Positions 32,990-44,104 of a stretch of DNA of 64,000 bases are shown piece after piece. The stretch is taken from the NCBI GenBank assembly GCA_024734495.1, contig JALMQS010000681.1, positions 5,395,353-5,459,352 on the forward strand, written 5' to 3'. Source of the stretch: Forficula auricularia. Lineage: Eukaryota > Arthropoda > Insecta > Dermaptera > Forficulidae. Positions within the stretch are counted from its first letter, which is position 1. Each line of letters begins with the position of its first letter. The position numbers and the translations under genes are program-made. The notes under the pieces were generated by a model. That model was not told the origin of the DNA. It made no database searches and saw nothing but the letters and a program-made list of their open reading frames with translations.

Positions 32990-33360
32990 GTGCCTCCAAG
33001 CATTCTCTTGCTACACTGGATGCGATTCAGAAGCGAGCAATTAAACTAATAGGAGACCCTGCTCTAACCAACTCACTCGACTCCCTGGATCACCGAAGAA
33101 CCGTTTCTGCCCTTTCCCTGTACTACAGATACTATCATGGTGTCTGTTCAGTCGAGCTGAAATCAATTATCCTCCCTAAAGCCCTCTTTACGAGGAACAC
33201 GCGGTTTTCGAACGCTCAGCGCCCCTTCGCTGTCAAATTGGATACAAATCGAACAACTCTTTTATTCCTATGACCTCCAGAGACTGGAACTCGCTCCCTG
33301 CCACCATCTTTCCAGCGACTTATAACCTTCAACTATTTAAGACCCGTATCCCCGCCCAGC
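32990..33360 (+). pseudogene. LINE ORF2 C-terminal relic, plus strand
   Basis: The frame reads 'AIQKRAIKLIGDPALTNSLD' then 'HRRTVSALSLYYRYYHGVCS', a conserved block near the end of many Jockey/CR1-type ORF2 proteins, and after one frameshift near 33262 'FIPMTSRDWNSLPATIFPAT'. It is head-to-head with the minus fragment at 32.64-32.94 kb. The protein's RT domain lies upstream and is missing. Confidence 0.65.
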
Positions 33361-33369
33361 CCATAAAAT

Positions 33370-34540
33370 TTTTTCTTCTTCTTTTCACGATGGAGGGGCC
33401 AACCCAGGCCTTTAGGGGTTGCACCTTTTTGGTGTAACTCCTTCTCTCATCATTTTCATTAAAAAATTCATATATATATATTAAATATGAACATTTGAAT
33501 AAGTATTTTCTTTTTCTATGATTCAAAAGAGTATTATTTTATTTTTTGATTTTGTACTTTTATTTAGATTTAATTAGATAACGCTCCTTTTAAAATCCAT
33601 TTTAGTTGTTTGCTTTACTCAATTCTCTTTTTAATTAAGAAAAGAGATAATCATTTTTTCCTCTCTTAATGGATTTTGAGAACTCATCAAAAGTTGTTTT
33701 TACACTTGATGTTTCGGTAAAAGAGGATTTGAATATTTTTAAGATATGAATACAGAAAAATGGCCACTTATACCACAGTTGGTCTTTAATTATTACAAAC
33801 AAAGAAGCCAGAAGAAAGAAATTAAGGGTTAATCGACCCGCCGCTTCCTTTTCACCTCATTATCTTAATGATTAATGTATTTTTCTTTTAACATCTATTG
33901 TAAGCCATAATTGAAATTTTCAAAATTATTAATCTCATTTTGAATAAATATTTTTTCCGATAAAAAATAAGTGGATATATTTTGTAACGATTTTAAAAAA
34001 TAAAATTTAATATTAAACAAAAATTACTAAGAATCCGCAGATTAATTGCATTGGTAATGAATGTAAGAAATAAAAAAATAAAAATATTGCCAAATTATAT
34101 GGAGCAGTATGGATTTACGCTTAGGCCCTTGAGGCCCGGGCGGCAAAATTTTAGGGGCGAGAAAATTTGCAAAATTTAAAGAACGATTAAAATTTAAAAA
34201 TCGATTTATCTTAGTTTTGCTGTGAATATATGAACAAATTTCGGTAAAGTATTTATAATAATTGTTAAAGTGCTAAACAAAAATAAGTAATTATTAAATT
34301 GTTAAACAAAAAGTTTCTTAAGAAAAATGATTCGTGATAAAATATTACAACAAATTTCTACTGGAGTTCAAAACGCTAAGTATTTTGGTATAGTTGTAGA
34401 TTCTACGCTTGATATCTCGATCAGCTCATATATAGGTACGTCAAAATTGTGAAATAGTAGAGATTTTTATAATTTATACCAAATACTGGTCATAAAGCAA
34501 AGATATTGAGAATGCTGTTTAAACGCTTTAAAAAATAAAA
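33370..34540. other. AT-rich stretch, no supported gene
   Basis: A GC-richer transposon-end-like block lies near 34125-34150 ('ggcccttgaggcccgggcgg'), and a purine-free patch is at 33365-33450. No gene. Confidence 0.35.
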
Positions 34541-34544
34541 TCAT

Positions 34545-35290
34545 GAGACCATCCACAAGACTTTACCATACAACCTGCCCCCTCTCTTATATTTAATATT
34601 TATTAAAATAATTTATAATCATTTACGAAAGAACCCCCCCCCCTCTGAATTTTGGCCCCATTAGCAATTTATGATATCGCCTTATAAATGAAAATCTTCT
34701 ATTGTAAATATCAGCTTTCATCGAATTTGTTTGGAAATTTTATTATTTTAAATTATTTTTGACCCCTCCCCTCCCCCTCCTCTCTCTTTTGGCTCATAAA
34801 TTTCACATAGTGACTCATTTTCTCACGATCATAGTAGGTGCATATGCAAAATTTCGTATAAATCGACCAAAGAGTCTTGAACTTGTTATTTATAGATCTA
34901 TTTTTTGAAGCCCCCCTTACAATTCTGGCCCCCGAAAAAGATGATGACTCTTTTTTATGATAGATCTCTTTTATAGTAAATTTAATTTTTTTTAAGTTTG
35001 AAAATTTTTATTTTTTAACAGACCCATCCCCTTAATTTTTGGTTCGATTTCAAACAAAATCTCAATGCATTAAAACTACACGTGAAATTTTGTTTTGATA
35101 TTCACACTATTTATTGAACTAGAGCGTACACAATAATTGATAACCTAGTAAAACTAACTAAAAGACATTTTAGAAAAATAATTAATATCTCGTAAAATAT
35201 AATTTTTTCGATGTTAACTCATTAGTATTTTTTGTAGACCGCTAAATTTTTTTAACAAAATAGTTTCAGCCGTTTTTGAGATATTTAGAT
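34545..35290 (+). repeat. Dispersed repeat family Y, copy 1
   Basis: It matches 37680-38480 over its length, with blocks 'ctctcttatatttaatattt', 'cacatagtgactcatttt' and 'caccatatg'-like positions, and C-rich short runs. It ends in 'gtttcagccgtttttgagat'. No coding frame. Family unknown. Confidence 0.6.
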
Positions 35291-35369
35291 CGATCCAGAC
35301 AAATAATCCATGATAACTCCACAAATAAAATTTGAAGACCAACATATTAGGACATCGAAGTAAAGGAAA

Positions 35370-35530
35370 AATGGTATTTTGCTGAGAGTAGCAAAGATGT
35401 TAATTTATAATTAAACAACTAAAGATTTTCTAATTGAAAAGATTTTGATTTGTCGAGAGTAGGAGTGTCATTGATTCATAAAGGTAAATCAATGAGGTTG
35501 TCCTCTGCTTTATGCAAATTAACATATACA
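35370..35530 (+). mobile_element. Penelope-like element fragment
   Basis: 'ttgctgagagtagcaa' and 'ttgtcgagagtaggagtg' followed by 'ttgtcctctgctttatgca' are the terminal blocks shared with 12.5 and 47.5-48.2 kb. No hammerhead core survives. Confidence 0.45.
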
Positions 35531-35779
35531 TAGATTATAATATTATATAACGAATATAAGTACAAAATATAAATAAATATCTATAAATATATGAGTATAT
35601 AAGAAAGATGATAGGGTGCCAAATTTAGAAGAAGGTGGAAGGAAGAGGGAGAACCGGAAATACCTACAAAAGTGATGAGCTGGAAAACTGAGAGGACAAT
35701 AGATACTATGGAGAAAACTATAAAGAACGGCATAGAACAAGAGATACAAGAGGACCAAAAATAGAAAACTCTTCGTATT

Positions 35780-35970
35780 TTTTAATATACAAAAAAATAA
35801 ATGAAGAAATTGGAAGAGAGGATTATTTTGAGTGGAAGAATGTAAAAGAGAATGAGATAAAAATCTGGACAAGAGCGAGATGTGGCAAAACCTTAGAATA
35901 TTCGGAAGAGGAGAAGAAGAAGATGAAGGAGAAAAAGAAAACACGTGGAAAGGGTTGCAAGTTCAACTGA
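35780..35970 (+). pseudogene. Possible retroelement coding relic
   Basis: An uninterrupted frame reads 'NEEIGREDYFEWKNVKENEI' then 'KIWTRARCGKTLEYSEEEKK' and ends TGA near 35970. The 'ARCG...E' arrangement is reminiscent of the C-terminal part of LINE ORF2 proteins, but this is a weak likeness. The Ser/Pro/Phe-rich minus frames over it (35543-35944) are shadows of purine-rich DNA. Confidence 0.25.
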
Positions 35971-36084
35971 AGAAGGGAATGATGGGGAGAGAAAAAAAGA
36001 AAACAAATATTCAATGGATGTCCCAAAAAAAAAAAGAGGAAATAGATTAAATTGAGCAAATACTTAAAACTCTGTTTTGGCTGG

Positions 36085-36785
36085 TTGGTTTTTGCATTTC
36101 TAGCCTTCTGAGGGTCCACAGAATATGTATACAAAATTTGGTTGAGTTTGGTTAAAAGGGCTAGAACTTTCATTTTTGCCCCCCCCCCCCACACAGCATT
36201 TTGGGTGGTTAATTTTTTGTTTCTAGCCTTCTGGAGGTTCACAGAATATGTATACAAAATTTGGTTGAGTTTGGTCAAAATGGCTAGAATTTTCATTTTT
36301 GATCCTCCCCTCCCTCATTTTCGGTGGTTGCTTTTTGCATTTCTAGCCTTCTAGGGGTCCACAGAATATGTATACAAAATTTGGTTGAAAGGGCTAGAAT
36401 TTTCATTTTTGACCCTCCCATTTTGGGTGGTTACTTTTGAATTTCTAGCCTTCTGGGGGTCTGCACAATATATATACAAAATTTAGTTGAGTTTGGTCAA
36501 AAGGGTTAGAATTTTCATTTTTGATCCCCTTCCCCCCATTTTGGGTAGTTAGTTTTTGCATTTCTAGCCTTCTGGGGGTTCCCAGAATATGTATACAAAA
36601 TTTGGTTGAGTTTGGTCGAAAGGGCTAGAATTTTCATTTTTGATTCCCCCGCCGTTTTTTGTCTGATAATGTTTAAGACAAATTTAAAAAAATTCTTTTC
36701 AAAAATAGATTCAGTTTATTTCTAGTTAAATTTTTTCATTTTTTTATACCTTTTCAAAATGTGGTAGACTTTATGCCCCACCCTG
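36085..36785 (+). mobile_element. TIR element X, right half with five monomers
   Basis: Monomers with 'tttctagcc' at 36101, 36224, 36344, 36446 and 36565 (period 102-123) lead to the right terminal repeat, which ends 'atgccccaccctg' at 36785 with TA following. The left terminal repeat is missing. Confidence 0.75.
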
Positions 36786-36852
36786 TATAAATGGGATTAA
36801 TAAATAAATAAATAATAATAATATGCGTATATATAGTAATTTATTTTTTAAA

Positions 36853-36890
36853 GACTATAATTTCGAAGGATTGTAGATACTTTTATCAAG
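36853..36890 (-). ncRNA. Decayed hammerhead motif
   Basis: On the minus strand 'GAAAUUAUAGUC' keeps the 3' half of the core seen at 12.6 and 48.05 kb, but CUGAUGA has decayed to CUUGAUA. Expected to be inactive. Confidence 0.4.
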
Positions 36891-37139
36891 AGTTCAAATA
36901 GCCGATCGGATAGAGGAACAGTGAAATTAAGAACCATAATTACCTAGTTTGTTAATATATTAACGAAAAGATTTGCCTTTTATTTTTTATTGAACCATTT
37001 TGGATAATAGATAAATTTTTCATGATGAGAGTTGGCTGTTTTGAGTATAATATGATGTCGAAATATTAATATGACTTATACTAATTAATGTATTAATGAT
37101 GTATAAAAATTAATTAGAGTTTAGTCGATTTGCTCTTAC

Positions 37140-37255
37140 CTTGGAAGAATGGCTCTGTCGCGTCTGCACAGGTCGATTTCCGCCACACAAATGAATAAAA
37201 TGCCGATTTGAATTCTGATTATCTTGAAAGCATTTCTCTAGGTGGACGCGATTCT
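37140..37255 (-). CDS. Candidate internal exon, 116 bp
   Basis: On the minus strand a good acceptor (ttattttctgttttag|AGAAT) and a good donor (CCAAG|GTAAGAG) bracket 116 bp with exactly one open frame: two bases, then 38 codons reading 'NRVHLEKCFQDNQNSNRHFI' and 'HLCGGNRPVQTRQSHSSK'. The composition is much less AT-rich than its flanks. The family is not recognised. It could be coding or a UTR exon. Confidence 0.4.
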
Positions 37256-37679
37256 CTAAAACAGAAAATAATGTTTTTATTTAAAAAAAGTAAAATTATC
37301 ACTAGAAGATAAATTTAACACGAACTTATAGATATCAATTTTTTATCTAATTATTATTAAATAGTATTGGACCAAAAAAAATCAATTTTAATTAAAAGAA
37401 TAATTAATCCATGCTTCAAGTGTCTTGCGTTTCATATTTTTCTTTGCCATTTGGGATTATTATTACTATATTTTTACATGTTTAATCTCAAGAACGAATG
37501 GACCAGTCAAATTAGTTTAACACAGTGAACCTCAATTAAATAACAGGGTAGAGGGAATTCTAATTGAGTGTTTAAGATTTTAAGGGGTGATTAGATAGTT
37601 TAATGTAAAACAAAATGAGAATTTATCATAAATTTAAAAAAATAATTTCCGACAGAATAAAATGTTATAAAAATATAAT

Positions 37680-38480
37680 AATTCCCCCCTCTCTTATATT
37701 TGATATTTAATAAAATAATTTGTAATTATTTACAAAGAACTCCAATCTATTAATTTTGGACCCATTATAGGAATTATTAATATCTCCTTTTAATTATGTG
37801 ACTATTCTATTAGAAATATCAGCTTTCTTCGATTTTTGTTTGAAACTTTTATTATTTTAAAATATTTTTGAAACCCCTTACCCCTCTGCTTGGTCCGAGG
37901 GGTGAACCGCGACCTAATATCGTGTACACCTATTTCCACTTCCACTTTAATTTCCAAGTAGAAGACAATAGATGAAGGGGCATTATCTAATGAATTCCAA
38001 AATAATTCCACATAATTTCAAAGACGGTGTTCACCTAATTCCAATCGCTGTTCACCCCTCGGTTTTGGTCACTATCAATTACACATAGTGAGTAATTTTC
38101 ATATGGTCCTAGAAGGTGTATATGCAATTTTCGTACAGATCGATTAAAGAGTCTAGAATTTATACTGATAAATAATTTTTTTTTAACTTTTTTCCCAATT
38201 TTGCCCCCCCACCCCCCCCCCCCCAAAAAAAAAACAATATCTCTTTTTTTATTATACGTTCATTTTATAGTAAATTTCATTTTTCTTTTTTTTTTAGTTT
38301 GAAAATCTTATAATTTTAATTTTTAAGCCCTCCCCACTTAATTTTGGGTTGGATTTTAACCAAAATCTAATCAGCTCTTAATCTCAATGCACCACAACCA
38401 CAAGTGAAATTACGTTTTGATATTCACACCAGCTTTTGAGCTAGAGCGAACATAAAATTTGGTAACGTACCGTACTTAGG
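37680..38480 (+). repeat. Dispersed repeat family Y, copy 2
   Basis: It aligns with 34545-35290, with added material at about 37895-38055, a less AT-rich block of tandem-like 'cacctaattcc' sequence. It has a C-run (about 38203-38222) and an A-run. Confidence 0.6.
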
Positions 38481-38499
38481 TAGGTACTAACGAACAGAA

Positions 38500-40925
38500 A
38501 TTTTGACAAATCAATTTTAATATCTCGAAGACTAAGACCTTAATTTTACTCTTATTTATTTTCATTTTGATCCCGATATTGATTCATTTTAGTATTTATT
38601 TATTTTTGTTTTTGTTCCATGAATATATGTCTGTATATTTTTGATTAACAGAAATCACGCATAGAAAATAATAAAAATAATTCTATAATGAAAATTATTA
38701 TTGTCATTTTTTCAGTCTGGGTTAAAAATTCATAATTCAGGCAGGACATTACCCAATGATAATTACATTTACTCTCTATCCGATCTTAACTTTGTTATTT
38801 CACCAATAAAGAAAATTTTGTTTATTTTAAATTTAAATTTAATTAGGAAAAATTTCGTTAGCCGGAATTTTTTGTAGCTTCCTCCCCCTTTTAAAGCCAT
38901 TACTTTTAAAATAATTGCAATTTCTTACTCTTTAATATTTGTTTTCTAATTCAGAAAAGAACAAAGCAGAAAAAACTTTTAATTATGAGTTTTTATCTTT
39001 CTAATGCGCATTTTCTTTCAAATGAACCTCCTGTCCAAGAGCTATTTTATTTTAAAAAAATTTAAAAAAATTTATGTGTGTATATGTGTATTAGAATGAG
39101 ATGTAATGATATGACATAAGTTTTGGACGGAACCACCGACAATTGGCCAGGAATGACATCTTCGAGGTTAATTAATTTATAAATAGATGCTCTCCCCTTC
39201 AAACTTAGTTTCATTCATGGAAGTGAACAGGTGCCTTACGACTCGACTCGATTATAAATTTAATGATCGTCAACGAAATAGTTTTTGGCTGGATTTCACG
39301 TTTATAAGTAAATTTCTCAAATTAGAAACATCTTCAATATTTTATGCTTTTGCTGAAAGAAGAAAGAAATAGTATCTTGAGACGTTTTGTAAATCAAATA
39401 ATAAAGCTCTGTTTATCAAGTTATTTTCTTTAAATTAATTAAATTAATATTTTTATAGATAATAATTAATTTGATAATTATCATTTCTTTCATTTTCTTA
39501 ATTTTCATCTTCATTAAAGTGATTTCGTTTCTGAGTGATTTTTCTGACAACTCATTTGGAGGAAAAAGTAAAAAAATTTTAAGGCTCTGTACATTAGTGA
39601 TTTAGCAATTATTTTGTCAGGGAATTAGCTTGAGCCTAAAACATGAAACTTGGCAAAGCGTTCAATTTATTAATACAAATTTGTTTGTGAAATTTCAGTT
39701 CATTAGTTACAACCATTCAATATTTCCGTCTATAACAATTCGATTTTTTCTGATTTTCTGCAATTATGAACGGAAAGTAACTAGATATTCGTTGTGAAAA
39801 TTCATTTTTCGCCAGAAAAGAAACTTTCTACAATATTTCGTTCTTGAGTTATCGAGGGTTTCAGGTGTGAGAGATAGAATGATAGAGAGACAGAAACCCC
39901 ACATTTTGTATCTATTTACTATTCATTTAAGAAAAGGTCATGCTTGAAAATAATATTTCTAAACACAATAAAACAAAAAAATGAAAATTTTCGAAAGTGT
40001 TCAGCATTTAGGCCCGCCTGCATTGAGAAACATTAAAACAAAGTATTAACTACAATAATGCTCAAAATAATCTTAGAAACAAAATATTTTTTGTTACTAG
40101 TTATTATATATAAGTATATTTTAACAAATAAGCCTTCATTTTATTCAGTATTCCTTCTAGAATTACATATAGAAACAAAATTTTAAAAAGAAAGATAAAG
40201 GAAATTATAAGTAATAAAAAGAAGGAAAATTAATGTATCCACAAACTGATACTTATTTATAAAGGGTGGATAATTAATTAACAAAAAACTCTTGATTAAT
40301 ATTTTGTATGTTTAATCTCTCGCGTTTATTATGCATTTATTTTATACTGTCTTTTTTACACATCATAGTCAAGAGTTTTCTAGTTGTTCATCATTAGTTG
40401 AGGATCGAAGTATTCTCTCAGGACATTTTAAAGTAATGATGAGACTGAATACTTCCTTTTCATTGGCCTTCTCTAAATCAGGTCTCGAAAGAGCTCATTT
40501 CTTTGACAAAGAGCTATTCCACCTCGAATGGCAAGATAAACAATGATGCAATATATATTTGTCCGAGATAAATCAAGATTTGGTTTCCACCCATAACGAA
40601 ATCGACAGTCTGGTAAAGTAGCACGGTCTAGAGTGTCTAGATTATATATACATTTTTGAAGTGCATGAGTAAAGCGCATAATTAAATAATAGAAAAAATT
40701 AAACCTAAACTTACTTTAAAAAATCATTACAGGAATACTTTGGACTCTACGATAAAATAACATTTTTTTTATTATGGACTCCACATAAAACACCACCCAC
40801 AAGAAAAAATTCATTAGATAAAAATTGTAATACGATTTTTTATTTGTGTGAAAATGAATACATATGTATAACTTATAAGTTTCAAGTTTTCGCCATATTT
40901 AGTTTAATGATTACAGGCAGATAGA
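38500..40925. other. Intergenic stretch without recognised genes
   Basis: Open frames of 61-71 codons occur at 39187-39372 and 40331-40546 (plus). The first follows a TATAAATA at 39178 and has an internal ATG near 39219, but neither resembles a known protein. Region 40330-40680 is not seen elsewhere in the window. Confidence 0.35.
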
Positions 40926-41136
40926 TAGACATCATTAGGGTCCCGTTTTCATTTTTAAAAAACGGAATCTTAAAAAGTTAAATGTTTGAAAGTCGCAAGA
41001 ACATTCACAGGGGAAGGAGGCGGAGCAAGTGACCATCCCTCTTGGAATCAAGTAAAGTGTATTACCTACTAATATTTCAAAACCAACTATAGCTCCTTCG
41101 CCTTCTTCCAACTTTTAAAATTTTCTATATTCACTA

Positions 41137-41762
41137 GAGTGGTCCTTATTTTGGGTATTTTCGAATTTTTACGCTGACATATGGTTCGAAATAAATAAAA
41201 AAAAAAATATCCCCCAAGTTTCAAGTCTCTATCTCTATTTTAACCGGTGTCGCGATCCAAGTTTCCTAACTAAATAACTTGGGGTATTTTGCATTGAACG
41301 ATCAATTTTTTATTCCGACCAAAATAATGGCTCAAAAATTTGTAACTCTCTAAACTTTATCTTTATAATAGTTGCTATCCCTCTGAATTTTTACAAATTT
41401 TTAGCTATTTTATTTTTAGAGTATAACTTACTAACCCTAAGGTATAGGTAATTTATCTAGCTGTAACTCCAAAATTATTATAGCTAAAAATCTGTAACAA
41501 TTCTGAAAGATAGCTACTATTATAAGGATAAAGTCTACAGAGTTTCAAATTTTTTGATACATTCTTTTGGCCGGAATAAAATAATTGATCGTTCAATGCC
41601 TAAAACCCCATGTTATTTAGATGGGAAACGTAATCGCTTGTGTAGCACTAGGTTAAAATTGATATAGAGACTTGAAACTTGGGGATATTTTTTTATTTAT
41701 TTTGAACCATATGAGCCTCTATCAGCGTAAAAATTCGAAAATACCCAAAATAAGAACCACCC
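41137..41762. mobile_element. Fold-back element with TA target duplication (626 bp)
   Basis: Inverted ends GAGTGGTCCTTATTTTGGG and GGGTGGTTCTTATTTTGGG are flanked by TA (41135-41136; 41763-41764). The arms run to about 290 bp each and include 'cgaatttttacgctga' and 'tcgttcaatgc' blocks. No open frame. Confidence 0.8.
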
Positions 41763-41830
41763 TAATGTACACTCATGGCTAAGAATAGTTGAAAAATTAA
41801 AGTACTGATTTATCATTTCTTTTCTAAGTA

Positions 41831-42050
41831 CAGTAGAGTCTCACTAATCCGGCACTATTAAAAACTAGGGGTGCCGGATTATTGGAATGTTCCGATTACT
41901 GAATTGTATAGAAAAAATCACAATAAATAAAATCAAATAAATTTCACCCAATATAGGTAACAAACGAAAGGATACAAAATCGCGGGCGGAGGGTGCCGGA
42001 TTATTGGACGTGCCGGTCTATTGAAGTGCCGGGTTAGTGAGACTCTACTG
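41831..42050. mobile_element. Tigger/pogo-type MITE (220 bp)
   Basis: The TIR CAGTAGAGTCTCACTAATCC and its near-exact inverse are flanked by TA at 41829-41830 and 42051-42052, with repeated 'gtgccggattattgga' inside. This is the classic Tigger terminal style. Confidence 0.85.
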
Positions 42051-42119
42051 TACATATTTAAAACTTAATATCAAATATAGTTTATTATTCATTAAAAAAT
42101 AACATTTTCTTACTTAGTT

Positions 42120-42560
42120 TTTGAAAATTAAAATATATTAGAAGGAAATGTTGGCATTCCAAGTTGAGAATGAAAGGGTTGGGGGATGTGAATTCCTTTA
42201 GTTGAACAATGGAGGGAGTAAAATAAACAGCGGGGGATGTTTTTAAGAAGAATTCGAGAGAGAAGTGCCGCTGTGTTAGCTATTGACTTGAGTGTAGTCC
42301 AATGGTTGAATGAGAAGGAGAGAGAGTGAGAAGACCCAAGAGGGGGGAGGAAAAGGGGGATGGAAAAGGGCAGTTGGGGGAAGTGAAGACCAATCGACAC
42401 TTCCCTCGAGGATTTTAGTATGTGTGTCTGTGTGGGAGGGATCAAGTGGAGCCCATACACACACTCAACCACTTTGGATATTCCATGTCTTTAAAATCAA
42501 ACTGTGTGAAATAAGAAAATTTGCTTAGACAAGTAAGATTGTGGTGGGGGAAAGAGAACG
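42120..42560. other. Purine-rich, GC-richer patch
   Basis: The plus strand is G/A-rich (gagggagtaa, aggggggaggaaaaggggga) and then GT-rich. Overlapping open frames on both strands (42128-42528) follow from this bias. It could be a promoter-proximal region, but no start or splice pattern stands out. Confidence 0.3.
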
Positions 42561-42805
42561 TGAGGGATGATCTCCACCACTTGCATTGCCAATCTCAATA
42601 CATAAAATCTTTTAGCATCATAAAGACATAGAAGAACCACCCTCATCTACATCACCAATCTTATTGAATCATTTTTAGATAATTACATTGATCGACAATT
42701 TCATCATAAAATTTTGTAATTTTACTTTACCATAAAGGGTATGGACAAGTATTGTAATCGTGCATGAAAAAATGGTTTTTTTGCATCCTTTTTTATTTCA
42801 TAATA

Positions 42806-43235
42806 CAGTGAAACCGCTCAAATCCGAACGAGTTTTTTTTTTTCAAGTTTGGGTAGGTGTTTTCTCGAACTCGAGGCTAGGCCAAAGCTTCTTCCAAGAA
42901 CTCCACACTAAGTTCACAGTTGTATTTTGCCACGATTCTGCAACCCAGTAAATAATATCTTTTATTGTAACTTTCTTCAGCTTCTCCAGGATAGAAAGAG
43001 AACCATTTTCTTCAATAAGATATCCAAATCACCAGCTTTCGGCTAATCCGAACAGATTGATTATTGAAATTCTTTAGGTTAATTACTTTGCAAAAACAAT
43101 GAAATAATAATAGAAACAAACAACATATCAATTAATCTTTCACTTGATATCAGTTATCTTCAATTGTCGAAGCTGATTTCGGCTAATCCGAACAAGCTAC
43201 GGCCTCAATTAGTCCGAATTTGAGGGATTTCACTG
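42806..43235 (-). mobile_element. Tigger/pogo element, internally deleted (430 bp)
   Basis: The TIRs CAGTGAAACCGCTCAAATCC and CAGTGAAATCCCTCAAATTC (inverted) are flanked by TA (42804-42805, 43236-43237). It contains the tail of a transposase on the minus strand, so it is a deletion product of an autonomous element. Confidence 0.85.
42843..43028 (-). pseudogene. Tigger/pogo transposase C-terminal fragment
   Basis: A single frame reads 'GYLIEENGSLSILEKLKKVT' then 'IKDIIYWVAESWQNTTVN' and 'WSSWKKLWPSLEFEK', ending TGA. This is the region after the DDE catalytic core in Tigger/Jerky/CENP-B-like transposases, where '(V/F)TIKDxIYxxAxxW' and 'SWxKLWP' are conserved. The DNA-binding domains and catalytic Asp residues are absent. 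About 60 codons survive of a protein usually several hundred residues long. Confidence 0.75.
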
Positions 43236-43429
43236 TATTTCAAAAACGGCTGAAAATATTTTGGTTAAAAAAATTGGACAAAACCATGGCATTTCGGTTT
43301 ACAATAAGGCCCTATAAATAATTTTTTTAATTGAATAATTCTCACCAAATGACGATTTTTACCTTATTTATTGAATTTTTACAAGACAAAAACTTTATTT
43401 TAATTTAAGTTGAAAGGTTTTTTTGCCGA

Positions 43430-43570
43430 ATAATTGAGTAGCAGAAGGGGACAATAAAATATTCTCTTCTGCTGGAAAAATAATTTTTTTTCAATTAATT
43501 CATAAAGAGATATACTTTGTCCTCTTAATCAATCTATTACAATTAATTCACAAGAGTTGATATTTGAAAG
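43430..43570 (+). mobile_element. Penelope-like element fragment
   Basis: 'ttttttgccgaataattgag' and 'gacaataaaatattctcttc' match the element at 12.5 kb. No hammerhead core. Confidence 0.45.
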
Positions 43571-43597
43571 TGTTCTTTACAAGTGTATAAAATATCA

Positions 43598-43642
43598 ATA
43601 AAACAGCCACGTGGGGGTCCAGGGGGCGAAGCCCCTCTCTAG
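43598..43642 (+). mobile_element. Probable Helitron 3' terminus
   Basis: The hairpin GGGGGCGAAGCCCC (43622-43635) stands just before CTCTAG, with T next (43643), as at Helitron 3' ends. The 5' end was not found. Confidence 0.4.
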
Positions 43643-43689
43643 TAAAAGGCCGGCCTTGAAGCTAGTATACTATAAATTGAACCTATAAT

Positions 43690-44100
43690 AACGAAAATAT
43701 TTTTTTTTCTGGGACCAAAATTGGAAGGAAGGGGGTCAAAAAATAAAAATCGAGGTCCTTCGAGCAAACTCAACCTAATTATGTATACATAATCAGTGGG
43801 ACCCCGAAATTATAAAAATGCAAAACTAACCTCCGAAAAAAAGGGGGCTAAAATAATTATAAATAATTTTATTAAATATTAAATACAAGGGAGGGGTCAG
43901 GGTGTATGTTAAAGTCTTGTGGATGGCCACATCACTTTAATTTAATACCGGGAAAAAATGTATTTTATTTAAGTCTACCTAGATTTTATGTTGTATGATT
44001 AGTAGTCAGATTGAAAGCTCGTTTGCAATGCTGGATTTACACTAGGGGCACTAGCGGTCTAGTGTCCAGGGCATCAAATTTCCAAGGGCGAAAAAATTTA
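43690..44100. repeat. Repeat fragments (X/Y families)
   Basis: An X-like monomer is at 43730-43850, followed by the Y-type tail 'gtcttgtggatggccacatc', as at 34550 and 28215. A transposon-end-like block 'ctaggggcactagcggtcta' is at 44043. Confidence 0.45.
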
Positions 44101-44104
44101 GGAC

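Larger units (their letters stand above)
42726..43330 (+). repeat. Repeat family Z, split by a Tigger element
   Basis: 42726-42803 and 43238-43330 together match 26815-26960. The Tigger element sits exactly between them, so it inserted into Z. Confidence 0.65.

Noticed and set aside
35543..36296. Ser/Pro/Phe-rich frames of 133 and 157 codons on the minus strand
   Set aside because: They are antisense to purine-rich DNA and monomer repeats X; composition alone explains them.
39178..39372. TATA box followed by a small ORF
   Set aside because: TATAAATA is only a few bases before the first ATG. The internal ATG would fit better, but a 50-codon frame with no family is not enough.
42128..42528. 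Overlapping open frames on both strands
   Set aside because: Strong purine bias removes stops in several frames; no start context, splice site or family.
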